Counted from the stretch's first letter, positions 1 through 14,067 are shown. The stretch is DNA of 64,000 nucleotides from Mycocentrospora acerina (GCA_022701365.1 JAKUHH010000061.1:98793-162792); one strand, 5' to 3'. Notes: generated from the letters alone by a model not told the origin. A program made the numbers and translations.

Positions 1-268
1 AGAGTATATTATACTAAGTATTTTCTTTTTTTAGAGATTTTTAAGCTATTCTAACATGCTTACAGTTAAATAATATGCTTACTATATACACCCTTCTTAC
101 TAGTAAGGTTTTTGCTTCTTTTTCTTAAATTAAGTTACTAACTAAAGCAGTTATTACTCTAGCCTACTTAAAGATCTAGGATATTGCCTGCCTTATTACT
201 AATAACCTTAATTAATTAGTATTAGAGAAGTATTAGCCTCTTTTATAGCATAACAGTAGTAGCTAGTT
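1..268. other. AT-rich left edge, no gene seen
   Basis: AT-rich, TpA-rich DNA of the RIP type into which the first gypsy element inserted. I see no frame with recognisable similarity. It ends at the TATCT target-site copy at 269-273. Confidence 0.5.
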
Positions 269-273
269 TATCT

Positions 274-657
274 TGTAAGGGGCTGGGCCCTGAGGGCTGT
301 AGCTAGGTATGAACTTAAATGAATTAATAGCTATAATAACTTGCTTGTACCTATCTATTTATACCTGTTTAGGTGTTCTATGTTTTATTAGATTGTATCT
401 ATATGTTGTCTGTAAGGTATCTAGAGCTGCTAGGTGTGCTAGAGTAGTCTTAGGGGAGGTTTAGGTTCCTTATTAGTATATGTAGAGTATCTAGATAGTT
501 TCTGTGCCTTATCTGCAGGGTATCTAGTATTGCTAGTTTATGCTTTAGGACAGGTTCTAGCTTAGTAAGTCTAGGTGTCTTAGCAACTAGGTGTTTGTTA
601 GCTGTTTATTAGATTAAGGTTTATACTAAGACTCCTAACTAGGCATAGCCTATTATA
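274..657 (-). repeat. 3' LTR of element A
   Basis: 384 bp, aligned end to end with 7232-7615. Differences are mostly C/T and G/A transitions, for example GGCTGGGCCCTGAGG here against GGCTAGGCCCTAAGG in the other copy. This means the two LTRs were hit by RIP partly independently after insertion. Confidence 0.93.
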
Positions 658-773
658 TAATCTTCTTACTTAGCTAACTGCCCTGCATATAAAACCTTTA
701 TAGCCTGTTAGAGCTACTTCTAGTAACTGCTTTTATTAATTTTTCTGCATAATCCTCTGTTTTTATATGCTGC

Positions 774-1740
774 TTGCCTTTAATTGCTCCTGCTGCCTAC
801 TTTAGCTCTTTCTATTATTTGTTTAGCATTTTTCTAGCTCTTACTGCCCTCTGCCTCTCTCTACTGCCTATCCCTGCTATACTGCCTTGCAAAACCTGTG
901 TATTAGCTAAGGAGAGCTGTAAGCAGCTTTATTTAAGCTCTTTTTTTATTATAGTTTCTGCCTTGTTATCTATTTCTACAGCTAAGAAGGCCCTTATTAA
1001 AGTAAAGCATTATGCTGCTGCTAAGTTAGACACCTGCAAAGAGTCCTTTTCCCCTACCTCTACTATGTCTAAGAAGCATTATACTGTAGTAAGTATTACT
1101 CTTACACCTTCTTTTACTATTTATTATATTAATTATATTATTTTTAGTCTACTCTCTAGGTTAAAGTTAATCTCTCTGCCTGCCTTTCCTCCTAGTTTAC
1201 TGCAAAGGAGATTGCTGCTGCTGTTGCTAAGCTCTGCCTATTATGCTTAACATGTATGCTTAAGTATAATAGTACTACTAAGTTTGCTTATATTATAGGT
1301 TCTAAAGCTTATGTGTGTTGCTAGACTGCTAAACATAGTTATATTCTAGTAAGTTCTTATATATCTCCCTTTTATTTTCTTAGTTAATGCTTAGTGTTTC
1401 TAGGTTCCCCTAGCTTTCTACTTCTATGCCTACTTCTTAGTAGAGATCTCTAACTGTGTTTTCTGTAGCAATAACTATATTCTGCTTATCCTTAATAAGA
1501 TATGTGCTAAGCTCTGCCTTTTCCTCTAAGCTGCCTTTAAGGCCTACAGCAGTAAAGACAAGTAGAGTAGTATAACTAGTAGTAATGCAGAGACAGATAA
1601 GGTCTTCTATTCCTGTGTCTTTTCTGCTAAGGCTGCTGCTACTACTGCTTATTTAGCTATAATTATATCTTAGCTAGAGTTGTTGCAAGAGTTGCTTTCT
1701 TAGTAAGAGTATATTACTTATAGTATAGTATGTCCTCCTT
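774..1740 (+). pseudogene. Antisense frame of element A (Cys-containing, helical C-terminal part)
   Basis: On the strand opposite gag-pol, between the pol 3' end and the 3' LTR, one frame runs from about 774 to 1740 with breaks only at TAA or TAG and no TGA. It opens with a 158-codon uninterrupted stretch from 774. The reading contains clustered cysteines (PCKTCVLAKESC near 876-912; a second group near 1450-1510) and ends in a Leu/Gln-rich, likely helical segment (near 1650-1710). The layout matches the better preserved antisense frame in the gypsy element at 58.5 kb. Function unknown. In RIPped DNA most stops are TAR in any frame, so the frame alone is weak evidence; the shared position and layout make it more credible. 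Confidence 0.45.
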
Positions 1741-2299
1741 TTTCTATATGTTTTTCTCTTTCTAACTTTTTTTTTTATTTTAGCTTTATAATCTTAGTAC
1801 TAGTATTATCTAAGGGTTTAAGCATTACATGTGCAAACTTATTTACAGTGTAGCCTCTTTTAGTCCCTTATCTAGTCTTCTTCCTCTTATAACTCTTAGT
1901 GCCTTTCTTGTAGTTTCTTCTCTTGCTACTGCCTTTTTAACCCCTTTTAGGGCCTGCGCTCCTCCTCCCTTAGGTTCTGCTCCTTCTTATTTTGCTAAGG
2001 CTATGTCTGCTAATGCTGCTACCTTGTATTTGTAGTCTGCGTATACTTAGGTTTATTCTTTCTCTAGTAGTAATAGTAGTATTAGTTCTATTATTGTCCC
2101 CTCTAAGTCTTAGTAGACTGCCCTTAATATTAACTATAGTAAAGAGTTAAGTCTTAATAAGATTCCTCTTACTAGTTAAGTTTTCTTTAGGGTGCTTATA
2201 ATTATAAGTTATATATTTTCTTTCTTTTTTATATAGTAATAACAGTAATAATTCTTCCTTTTCTTTCTTTTTAGTGTTGTTAAAGCTCTATTAAGGTTC

Positions 2300-5200
2300 C
2301 CTGCTAGAATCTTAGTAGTAAAATACTTTAGCTATTTCTTTCTTCCCTTGTAAATTCTTCTTATTAGTCTAACACCTTATTATCTTGTAAGGTCCTAGCA
2401 GGTTCTTAGGTTATTATTGCTTAGCCTACCTATTTAATAAGGTATTGCAGTCTAAAGCCTCTTCCTGTTCTTTTCTTTCTTTCTCTTATAATTTCTTCTA
2501 CTGCCTATTCTTTATATAGTTCTCTATCTTCTTCTAATATAATAGTGTTTAGTTAAGGGTTATCTAAGACTTACCTAAGTAACAGGTCTATAGCAGCTAG
2601 TTAGAGCTAATCTATATAGAAGACTAGGTGTATTCTAAGTAAGGTATTTATTTTAGCTGTTAATAGTAAAGGTACTTTAATTACAGAAAACTTTGCATTT
2701 TTCTAATTAAGCTTCTTGCTTTATCTACTGTTAGAGAAATGTTCTCTATATTATAGCTACACCTTATCTCTTATCTTTAGTACTAGTGCTTCTTATTAGT
2801 GCTTATTTAATTAATGTTCCTGTTTTTATTGTGCTTCTACTTTTCTAGCCTAAATATAGTTAAACATTTCTTTAAACTTCTTAATTATAGATTTAGCAGT
2901 TTTTTCTGTGTTAACTAGGTAGTAGTATCTTTCTTCTACTATGTTGTCTAGACCCTCTTGTATAGGATCTATGTTGTATCTGTATTAAAGGAAAAATAAG
3001 CTTACTCTTATTAATGTAGTGTTCTGCCTATTTATAGCTATTTATACTATAAGGCACTTTAGTGCTTAATCTAACTATACTTATCCTATAAAGGCTTGTA
3101 GGTAGGTTTTTACTACACTATTTATTTATTCTATTAAACTATCAGTCTGCAGGTAGTATGCTGTTAATAGTTATCTATTAATTCCTAGTCTTAAGCATAC
3201 TGTTATCTATAGTTTACTAATAAACTGCCTACTGCAGTCTAATACTATTACATCTAGTAGCTAGTAGTACACTACTATTCTCTTAATAAAGGCTTCTACT
3301 ATTGTTTTAGTTTCTATGTTAGCTAGGGGAATTAAGACTACGCTTTTACTTAACCTGTCTGTTACTACTATTAAGTGCCTCTTTCTATTACTTATTAGTA
3401 AGTCTATTATAAAATTAATTAACAGTTCTTTCTATATTTAGTCTAGTAGGGGTAAAGGTTTAAGTAATCCCTTTTTTAGTTCTTGCTACAGCTTAGTTCA
3501 CCTGTAAATGTTACAGTTACAGATAAATCTTCTAACGCTATTTAATATTCTTAGCTAAAATAGTGTTCTAGCTAATATAGCATATATATTTTCTTATCCT
3601 AGGTGCCCTACTAGTAGTAAGTTATAGTTGTCCCTTATAAGTTTAGTGCGTAATTTATCTAATTTAGGTACCTATTTCTATCCTTAGTAACACAGGAGCC
3701 TTTAGTTATCTATTAAATATTCTGCTAAAGAGGCTTTTATATTAAGGTTAGGTAGGAACTTCCTCTGCCTTATAGTTACTGCGTTTCTTACGCTCTAGTA
3801 TTGCTTATCTAACACTATAGTGTTGTCCTATAATTATTGCATTATATCTGCGTTATCTTAGATCTCTATTAGTTATTATACTAGATAAGCCTAGAGTGCT
3901 GTGTTCTAGAAATTAAGTGTAGCACTTACTTTATTTTCTTTGTTTAGTATCTGTAAGTTTGCTGCTAGTTATAGCATTTAAAAGAACCTTTATTTCCTTC
4001 TTTTATTATTACTGTTAGTAGGAATATCTTCCTTTTTACATAAAAGTGCATTAGCTTAGCTGTTAACTTTGCTTAGTTAGTAGATAAAGGTTAAGTTAAA
4101 TTAGCTTAGTATACTTAACTACTATACATGTCTTTCTAAGAGTAGTTATGCTATGCTAAAGTATTCTAGATTCTTATAGTCTGTTATTACTTTAAATAAT
4201 TTTACTTATTATAGTTCTATTTTCTATTATTTTAAGCACTTAATAACTGCAAGGAGTTCCTTGTTATAGATATTATAGTTTACTTCTGCAACTAAGTTTT
4301 TTAAAGAGAAGTAAGCTACTGTTTATAGTTAGCTGTTTAAGTGCTATTAAGATAGAGTCCCTCTTATAGCCTACTTAAAAGCGTTGCATTTAAGGATAGT
4401 AAAGAAGCTAGGGTTAAAGTTTGCTAGTTAAAGTTCTTTTATAAATTCCTTTTTTAGAGTGTTAAAGGCAAGTTGTTGTTCTGTCCTTTATATAAATTCT
4501 ATTCTTTTCTTTATAAGTTTTATTAAAAGTAATACTATGCTAGAGAAATTACTTATAAATTATTAGTAGAAGTTAGCAAATCTAATAAAACTTTTTATCC
4601 CTTTAACTGTCCTTAGGGATTCCTATAACATTATTGCTTAAACTTTAGCTAGGTCTGTACTTATTCCTTTTCTTACTTTTATAATAAACTCTAGGTACTT
4701 TATTTCTATTATGCTAAACTTGCTCTTATCTATGTCTAAGTAGAGTCTAGTATTACCTAGTTTCTTTATTATTTGTGTTACTTTTTCTTTATAGTCCTTT
4801 CTTAATCTGTCTAAGTATATAAGTACGTTGTTAACAAAGGCTGCGCAGGAGTTATTAAGGTAATCCTTAAGTACCTAGTTTATATATCTTTATAATGTGC
4901 TTAAGGTGTTTGCTAGGCTAAAAAAGGTTACTAGCTACTTATATAGTCTAAATCTAGTGCAGAAGGCTGTTTTCTATTTGTTGCTTTCTGCTATTTGAAT
5001 TTTGTAGAATGCTTAGATAATGTTAACTTTAGTAAACTATTATACTTTTAATATCTAAGATAATGTTTTATAGATAAGAGGCAGGGGGTATCTATCTTTA
5101 ACTAATATAGCATTAAAGGCCCTGTAGTCTATGTAAAAGTATAATCTTTCTTCTAATTTCTTTATAAAGAGTATAAGTGTACTAGCACTTAATTAACTAA

Positions 5201-7200
5201 CTTAGATAAATCTCTTACTTAAGTAATCTGTAAGTTTCCTCCTTAAGATAAGTAGTTCTTTTTAAGATATGTTATATAGGGGTCCTTAGGGTATCTCTGC
5301 ATCTCTTCTGTCTTTCTTTACTAAGTTAATAATATAGTTAATGCTTCCTCTTCTAAGGAGGGGAAGTTTGCTAGCTTTTTTTTATAAAAATACCTTATAT
5401 AAGTTATACAAGTACTTAAGTAATTTCTCTCTAAGGTCTTTATAAATCTTTAATTTAAGGGCTTTTTATATATCTGCTAACAAGGCAGTACTTATCTAGA
5501 TAGAAGGGTCTTTCTTTACTTGTTTTACTTAGGCTATATATAAGGTTGCTCTAATAGCTTTAGGTTATAGTATTAGTTTCCTTTCTTCTTTACTTCTTAC
5601 TTTTATATGCAAAGAATATATAAAGAGTAATTTTTTTGCAGGTGCTATAGTAACTTAGTTTTTATTTATCTAAGGTCTCTTAAGTATTAAGTTATATTCC
5701 TTATTACCTGCTATTTTATATGCCTATATAGTCTCTTTATAGCTATTAATGTCTATTCTTAACTTAACTACTGTGCTTACTTAGCTTATTCCTCCTCTTA
5801 TTCTAGTTACTACCTAGGGTTTAACTTTTATGCGCTCTAGATTGTGTTTTTAAGAGAAATACTTTGATATAATCTTATACATTAAGCAACCTGTGTCTAT
5901 TAAAGTTAAGGCAGATGTTGTTTTATTAACTAATAAGTGTACTATTATAAGTAGTAAGTCTAGGAATTAAGTGCAAAATATTCTAAAATTCTTCTTTCTT
6001 TCTAGTTCTAAGGACCCTTACTTGTAACTATAAGCAAGAGTGTCTAGTTTTCTGCCTTAGATTTATCTGTTAACGTGTTTTCTTCTTCTTGTGTTCTTCT
6101 GTTAGACACTTATGTTAGTCTTTTAGCAGGTTAAAATAGGCAATTAGGAATAAAGTAGTTCTTCCCTCTATACTATAGGCATAATTTGTTTTTCCTACAG
6201 TAACTTCTTTTCTCTAGTGTAGCCTAACTAGCCTTGCAGTTTTATTTTAGTTAGTCTAATATTCTTCTTGCAGTAGCTTATACATCTTCTATACAGTCCT
6301 TTATAGGGGACTTCTAGCAGGAGTAAAGGGTCTCTAGTTTTATATAGTACATGTTCTCTTTAATTAATATTACTTTCTTTATAAGGTTGTGTATTAACTA
6401 ATTTTGCAGGATGTCTACTATAATTATTCTGTCTTATAGGTCCTCTCTTAGTAACCCTAAGTACCTTATTTTTAAGTTAGCCTTATTTTGTTCTTCTCTT
6501 AAGTTATAGGCTAATTTTATAAATTATGTGTTAAAGTTTTACAGTAGTGTTTTTCTTTGTTTTAGAGTTTAAAGTTTCTTTCTAGCCTTTTCTAATAGTA
6601 ACAGGTTAGCATATTATTAGTCTAAAAACTACTAGAAGTCTTTAGCTAATCTATAAAGGTTTTAGTCTACCTAGGATAAGGCAAAGTTAGCCTTAGTTCC
6701 TTTAAGTCTGTTAAAAATGTAGCCTACTGTTAAAGAGATTAAGTTACTATCTTATTCTAACTTATATTTTATCTAAGTTTTCTAACATCTATAATTAGAG
6801 TTATTCTTATTAAAGGGTTTTAAGTTAGGACTTTTATAGTTTGTCCTAAGAGTTTGCACTATAGTGTATAATTAACGTAATGCAGAGATTTCTTTATTAA
6901 ATTACTAGTATTGCTTGTTTAAGAGATTCTAGATTATTATACTAACTAATTCTAATTCTAGTATTTTATTTAGTAGTTCTGTTAATATTTTCTTTATAAA
7001 GTCTCTATTTAGCTAGCAAGGGTTGTTAGCTAATCTTTTATTAATAAGGTTTATTTTAGCAGTCTTATCCTCTAGGTCTATCTTGTCTCTTAGTTTATTC
7101 TGTATGTGTTTTTGAATATGTTTATTAGAATCTCTTTAGAGGGCTATCCTTAGAGCTTCTTCTACTAGTTTACTTACGCAGTTTATTAGTTAGAGGTCTA
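2300..7200 (-). pseudogene. gag-pol of element A
   Basis: Degraded Ty3/gypsy polyprotein read on the minus strand. I recognise the reverse transcriptase around 5300-4600 (box with FVNNVLIY, downstream IKSFIRFANFY-like palm/connection sequence), RNase H after it, integrase between roughly 3900 and 2800, and a terminal chromodomain at about 2470-2370 (YLIK, then EPARTLQDNKVLD, with Trp codons turned into TAG). Both catalytic Asp of the RT box read as Asn and the frame has dozens of TAG/TAA, so it cannot encode an active enzyme. A chromodomain places the element among chromoviruses, which in general target heterochromatin. Confidence 0.85.
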
Positions 7201-7231
7201 TCTTAGTCCTTAAGAAATTAATTAATTTAAT

Positions 7232-7615
7232 TGTAAGGGGCTAGGCCCTAAGGGCTGTAGCTAGGTATAAACTTAAATAAATTAATAGCTATAATAACTT
7301 GCTTGTACCTATCTATTTATACCTGTTTAGGTATTCTATGTTTTGTCAGATTGTATCTGTATATTGTCTGTAAGGTATCTAGAGCTACTAGGTGTGCTAG
7401 GGTAGTCTTAGGGGAGGTTTAGGTTCCTTGTTAGTATGTGCAGGGTATTTAGATAGTTTCTGTGCCTTATCTATAAGGTATCTAGTATTGCTAGTTTATG
7501 CTTTAGGACAGGTTCTAGCTTAGTAAGTCTAGGTGTCTTAGCAACTAGGTGTTTGTTAGCTGTTTGTCAGATTAAGGTTTATGCTGAGACTCCTAACTGG
7601 GCGTAGCCTATTACA
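7232..7615 (-). repeat. 5' LTR of element A
   Basis: 384 bp, TGTAAGG...TTACA, followed directly by the TATCT duplication at 7616-7620. It is the upstream (promoter) LTR because gag-pol reads leftward from it. Confidence 0.93.
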
Positions 7616-7880
7616 TATCTTAGCTCCTTTATTCCTTCCTATAACTACTTTACACTATATAATAGCACTCTTAACTTTAATAACAGTTATTTTTTTTAGA
7701 CATATCTTACTAGTTATATATATAATAAAAATATAGTTACTAGTAAAGTTAAAGCCTTAAAGTATTCTTTTAAAACTACAGTTCTAGATTAAATTAATTC
7801 TTAAGATTCTACACCTACTAAGAGAGTAAATTACGATATATTAGCTTATTTCAACTTTTACTTACTTATATCTTTGTAAA

Positions 7881-8169
7881 TGTAACGTTTACAACATTAC
7901 ATCCCATCATTACACGTAGGCTAACCAACACCTATCTGATAGCTACCTAATTTGTACTTACTCTAGATAGCAACCATAAGAAGGGGTATATAAAAGAGCA
8001 GTTTGTATAAGCTTTATAGAGTAGTTTTTCTATCTCCTTTTATATAAGACTTATAGGTGTAAAGAATAGTATCTTTAGTTTTATTATATAGTCCTACTAC
8101 TCTTATATAACTAGTAGTAGAAACTTTAAACCTTATTTAGATTATTCTTCTTTAACCTATGTTATTACA
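7881..8169 (+). repeat. 5' LTR of element B
   Basis: Begins TGTAACGTTTACAACATTACATC and ends GTTATTACA. Homologous copies lie at 15808, 21369 and 30709; all share the CCAACACCTATC-like block, a TAGATAG block and the CCTTTTATATAAGAC block in the same order. Confidence 0.85.
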
Positions 8170-8299
8170 TTATATAGAAAACTTTATCTTAGCTAGTAAT
8201 ACTTTTTAAAAATAAATAATTATTTATTTTATTTAAAAATAATTTAAGCTTTTTCTAATATATATCTAATTAAGACTATAATATTATTTTAAAAATTTT

Positions 8300-11200
8300 A
8301 TACTAGCTAAGATCTTTAGAATCTTTTTATTACTAAAGCTATTTAGTTTAGACTTTTTTTAACTCCTATACTATAACTACTTAAGAAAAGTAATTTAAGA
8401 TTATACTAAAGTAAAGAAAAAGAGTAAATAAATTATATACTAAAAATAAGACTTAAAATAATCTCTAGTCTTATAATATAAAGTTTTAGAAAATAAGTTT
8501 AATATTTAAAATAAATTTAAAGCTTAACTTTTAAAGTAGTAGTAGAGGTATTAAATCTACTTTAACTTTTAATCTTGTAGAAACTAGTAAAGAACTACTA
8601 TTTAATTTAGCTTAAAAAATTAGGACTTAGCTTAGTTAGTTAACTAACTTTATACTAAAATCTAAAAACTATAATAAGCTAAAAATACTTTATATAACTT
8701 TTTCTTTTATAATAAATTCCTACTAACTCTTTTAAAACTACTTTTACCTTTTCGGTTCTAATTTAAAAATTTAAAAAATAATAATTTATATACTAAACTC
8801 TTTATAAAATACTCTCTTTTAATATCTTTAATAATAATTTTAACTTAACCTTTCTATAAAAAGTAACTTGCTATTTAAGACTAATTAGAAATTAATTTTA
8901 ACTACTATTAGAGTAAGTATATATATAATATTAGTTTAGAAATATTCTTTTAGCTTAGCTATAGAATACTAATAGCTTTTATACTTCTCTAGTACTTTAT
9001 TAGACTATTTTAAGATTACAGCAGAAATAATTAACTTACTTTAGTTTTATTTTATTTAAAAATATAAAAGAGCAAAGAGCTAATCTTCTTTTTATAATCT
9101 TAGAAAGATTAAATAAAACATTTTTTACTTTTAAAGTATAGTTCCTTTGTTTTACTATAAGAAGATAAGAACTTAAATTAAGATAAGTTTACTATTTATT
9201 AATAAAGAATTTTATAACTTTATAGATACTTTGCTTAAGTAATAAGTAATAATAGAATATCTTTTTTAAGCTTATAGTTAAATATATAAAAGTACTTACT
9301 AAAGAATAAAAGAACTAAAATTTAGTCTTAAATATTAAGATTATAACTTATATATTGTAAAAACTAAGTTTATTTTATATTAGTTTACTTTAGAAGTCTC
9401 TACTAAAGATAAAAAACTTATACTAAAAAGTAGATTTTTATATCTAAACTTAACTCTAATATTTACTTACTCTTTAGCTTATACTTAAGATTCTAAGCAT
9501 TATAAAAGACTTAACTATAAGTAACTGCTTTAATTATAGTAAGCTAAGATACTTATTAAGTAAATATTTTTTACTTTAGGTATTAAAGATATAGTTTAAA
9601 GAACTATAAGAAGACTTAAAGAAAGTAAGAGAAGTATTTATTAAAAATAAATACTAAATAAGAAATAAAAATTCTTAAAAAACTTTACTTTTTAGGCTTA
9701 AACTACTATAACCTATCTAATTTTAGACTCTTAGATCTTTTTAAAAGACTTTATTTCTTCTCTATTTTAAAATTTTTATACTAAAAGTTTTTAAGTCTAA
9801 TTATACATCTAAATAAATACTAGTACTTAAAGTTATATTTTTTAAGTTTAATAAAAACTAATTTTATTTTATAAGCTTTTTAGGCTTTTATTTAAAATTT
9901 GTTTTTTATATTATAAGTAAAACTATTAGGACTAAATTTTATTTAAAATAAATTAATTTATTAATTTTATTCTAATTTTTACTTAAAAAGTCTTTAACTA
10001 CTCTTTTATAATAGTAGAGATTAACCTGTAATAAAATATTTAAGAATTTAATAATTAAAGTGTTTTAAGCTATAGTAAGATTTAAATTATAATTTAATTA
10101 TCTAGCTAAGCTGCTAATTTTTAAATAATAATCCTACTATACTAATATTTACAAATTTTAACTTAATAGTTCTTTCTAAAACTATTATTTTAATATAATT
10201 AAAAAGATAATTTATTAAAGTAATATAACTTTTAAAAGAAGTTAATTATAATTATTATTCTTTTTTAAATTTAAAAGAAAATTTAAAGTTTAAAGAGGTA
10301 TAGGTTCTTAACTTTTATTATATAACTCTTAACACTAGAACTTATTTAACATTTACTATAATTTCTATAAACTAAATTTTTATTATTTAATTTCTTGTAT
10401 ATCTTTTAAAATAAACTACTTAAAAATAAAATTTTAGGAATATATATTCCTTACTACTAGTGTTAATAAGATTAAGTAAAGTAATAATAAAAGGCACATA
10501 TAAAATAACTTTTAAATAATTATCTTAATATAAAACTGCTTTTTTTTTATTTTTACTTTTCTTAGTTATTCTTAGTATAACAATTATAAAAGTTCTTTAA
10601 GACTTTTAACTAAATAACTATAAATTTATACTAATAAAACTTAACTAAATTATTTTATCTTTATATATAAATAAAATATTAAAGAGCTATAAGCTACTAA
10701 ACATTATATTAAAGAAAACCTTTAAAAAAGTTTATTTAATTATAGTAAGGACTCTTTTAGTTTCTTTAAATATATAAATTTAAGAGTAAAAAAAAGACAT
10801 TTTGTATTATATAGATTACTATAAATTAAATAATTTTAATTATTAAGATATCTATATAATTCTTTATCTAAATAAGCCTTTGCCTGCTTTTTAAAAGCTA
10901 AGATCCTTACTAAGTTAAATACTTATTCTATGTTAAACTATATATAGATAGACCTAGACTCTAAAGATTATACTACTTTTTAAACTTATTTTAAGATCTA
11001 TAAATATAAAGTATAACTCTTTACCTTTTATAATAGAATTATAATCTACTAATAATATAAAATAAATATATTAATTAATTTCTTAAATAATATCTATATT
11101 ATCTGCTTAGATTATATCTTAATATATGTAAAAATATTTCTTACTTATAAAAAGTCTATAAGAAGTCACTAAAAAGACTATATACTGCTAGCTTTTAAGT

Positions 11201-13700
11201 TAAAATAAAGAGAAAAAAGTTTTATATTACTTAGATAAATTACTTTAGATATAAATTAACATATAAAGGTATAAAACTTAACTTAAAAAAGTAAAAACTT
11301 TAAAGAACTAAGAATAACTTACTACTTTTCTAATTTTAATGTCCTTCTTAGTCTTTATAAGTTTTTACTATTAATTTATTACTAATTTACATAAAGTTAT
11401 AAAACCTTTTTTAATACAATAAAGTCTTTTAATACTATTTATATAAAATCTAATACATAAAAAAGCCTTTTATTTCTTCTAAACTACTTTTTTAGCTATA
11501 CTTACTTTATCCTTTTTTAAGATTAATTATAAAACTTATATTAGGTCTAATATATTAAATAGTATATTTGCTAGAGTCTAATTATAGAAGTACTTTAATA
11601 AGAAACAGTACTATATTACTTTCTATAGTAAGGTCCTATCTTAAGCTAAGCTTAACTTAAAAAATCTAATAAAGAACCTTTTACTATTTTTTAAGCTTTT
11701 ATAAAATAGAGGCTTAAACTATCTTTTATTTATACTAAAGTTATAGTCTATTTTAACTATAATAATTAAATATTTTTAAAACTACTAAAGTACTTAATAC
11801 TAGAGAGCTATAAAAGTCTAATACTTTAGCTTCTTTTAATTTTTAAAAAAAAAATATATACTTAGTAAAAATAATAAAAGAACTAATATCTTTAGATATT
11901 AAGAATAGGTCTTAAGCTGGTTAAGGTTAACTTAAAAATATAATTAATTAAAAGTCTTACTTAGACCTTATTATTTATAAAGCTTTATAAATACTAATTT
12001 AACTTAGACTTACTTCTAAACTTAAGTTTAATAGATTAGATTTATTTAAAGTTTATGCCTTAATATAACTTTTATAGCTTTTAACTTTTTTAAACTAATA
12101 AATATAGTTCTTTATAAAATCTAGTTAGCTTTTAAAGAATTATAAGTAAAACTACTTAATAACTATTATATTAGTAATAGTCTCTTTTTTTACTAAGACT
12201 AACTCTACTTATCTAAATATTTTATCTTTTATACCTAGCTTATTTTTAAGGTATTTAATTAAATTTCTAAAGTACGCTCTAGCTTTAAAAAGACTTATTA
12301 GTTACTAGCTTAATAGTACTATTAGAAAGTTATGTAGGCTAGTTATTAATAGTATTTAGAAAACTGTATTTCTTATTTTAGATGATATCTAAGATAAACT
12401 TATCTTTTTTAATGCTTCTACTTATTACTTATCTTTATAAGAGTAATACAGTACGTACATATTACTATTAAGGTTTTTTAAAACATTAGGCTTTAAATAA
12501 CTAGATTATGGTAATAATTAATTTACTGTCTATTTAGGCTAATACTTTATTATATTATAATATAATCTTAACCTAAGGTATAGTAAACTTATATATCTAA
12601 TAAGTTTACTATTTTAGACATACTCTAGACATAATTATATTAGACTATAGTTACTAATCTATTTCTATATAAGTTTTATTTAGAGTTTTGATAAATTATA
12701 AGTATTAAGGTTAAACTCTCTACTACATATTATTAAAAGATAAGTAGATAAATAGATATAAGAAAGAATTATATGAATTAGATATTATAGCTTTTTTTAT
12801 CTTATTACTTAGAAAACTAGAGCAACCTCTTACTTTTAATAAACTATACTAATAATAACCTCTTTTATAGTTCTATAAAAATAGCTATATTTTACCTATT
12901 TTTAAGTAGTAAACTTAAATAAACTTAAAACTAAGAGAGCTTTAAATCTTCTACTGAATAGTTTAATAAACTTAACTACTATAATAACTTTGCATTAAAG
13001 ACTTAAATATAAAATAGTTAATAATAAGTTACTAATAATATAGAAAAGGCCTAGGCTAAAGTAAAAGCTGTAGTTAATAAGCACTAATAACTAGTAGATT
13101 AGTAAGTAAGAAATATACTATACTTATCTACTAAAAACTTAACTAACTTAAGATTTAGGAAAAAGCTATCTATATAATAAAAGACGCCTTTTAAAGTACT
13201 TATATAAGTAAAGTACTCTTATTAGTTAAATTTACTTTTAAGCTTATATATACATAATATCTTTATACTAAATGTTATGTATAAAGACTTTTAAGACTTT
13301 TTTTTAAAATAAATATTGCTATAGCTTACTAAAAACTTAATTAATAGTATAAATAAATAAAAAGTAAAAGAGATACTTTTTAGTTAAGTCCACTAATTTA
13401 CTTTAAGAATTAAATTAGATAAGTTAAATATAACTTAGACTCTATTTAGTATAAAGCTTTAAATTTTATAAAATCTCTTTATAAATTTAAGTCTTTTTAT
13501 AAGAAGAATGTAAATAAGACTAGCTTACTAAAAAGACTTAATAGCTTAACAGAAGCTTAAGAAGATATAGTAAAAGATATATTATACTTAGAATATAATT
13601 AAGGAAAAGATTATAATTCTTCTTTATAATTATATATTATATATAAAAGAGGAAATATTTTAGATTAAGTTCTAAAAAATCTTGCTATATCACTCTTTAT
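8300..13700 (+). pseudogene. gag-pol remnant of element B
   Basis: Plus-strand Ty3/gypsy polyprotein, extremely mutated. Recognisable pieces: the RT segment near 10960-11170 reading YKYKV followed by the LDYILIY box (the YLDDILIYS region, second catalytic Asp lost); an RNase H segment near 11610-11770 (NKEPFTIF then YTKVIVYFNYNN, corresponding to the NKELLAI and TDHKNL regions); and an integrase segment near 12590-12780 (VKLSTTYY then a QTERxN-like motif before KKELYEL). Stops are TAA/TAG. No ATG-to-stop frame of useful length remains. Confidence 0.75.
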
Positions 13701-13751
13701 TCTTTTTTTTTTTTAATCTCCTCTTTTACAATCTGTACTTCTTTTACTTTT

Positions 13752-14067
13752 TGTTGTAGAAATAGGAGCTAGAATAATAGTATTCAGGTAATCTATTGTA
13801 TAGACCACTGGCTTGTCTATTTAAGTATTTTATCTCCATTATATACAATGCAATGAGGAGCTTAGTAGTTATTGTTACTAAGTGTACTTAATTTAACAAA
13901 GCGAGTATAGCACAAACGTTGTTATGTAGAGCAGCTGAGTAATAATTACCCTTCTGCTAGCTTAGTGCTAAGGTCTTTGTAATAGGCCACGTGAGTGTGG
14001 CTTGCTCATGTAGCTGGTGAGCAAGACTCATAAGCGAGGCTTGTGAGCAGGGCTCTGTTTTGTGACA
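13752..14067 (+). repeat. Solo LTR of family C (copy 1)
   Basis: 316 bp, TGTTGTAGAAA...TTTTGTGACA, flanked by identical CTTTT at 13747-13751 and 14068-14072. Homologous to 46349-46698 and to the split copy 18980-22559. Near its 3' end it has three units of a 13-bp repeat (14017-14055). It inserted into element B and is less AT-rich than its host, so it is probably younger. Confidence 0.85.

Larger units (their letters stand above)
269..7620 (-). mobile_element. Complete Ty3/gypsy chromovirus (element A), RIP-inactivated
   Basis: A full-length LTR retrotransposon: two 384-bp LTRs (274-657 and 7232-7615) beginning TGTAAGG and ending TTACA (TTATA in the left copy), flanked by identical TATCT target duplications at 269-273 and 7616-7620. 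The coding strand is minus, so 7232-7615 is the 5' LTR. Reading the minus strand one meets gag, protease, reverse transcriptase (a FVNNVLIYLD reading near 4840-4810, a Ty3-type FVDDxLIYS with both Asp changed to Asn), RNase H, integrase and a chromodomain (near 2470-2370). Stops in these frames are TAG/TAA. An antisense frame of about 1 kb lies between pol and the 3' LTR. The element is dead but structurally complete. Confidence 0.93.

Noticed and set aside
1829..2035. 68-codon plus frame near the end of the element A antisense region
   Set aside because: Low-complexity Leu/Ser/Pro reading in RIPped DNA; it could be a further piece of the antisense frame but has no supporting motif.
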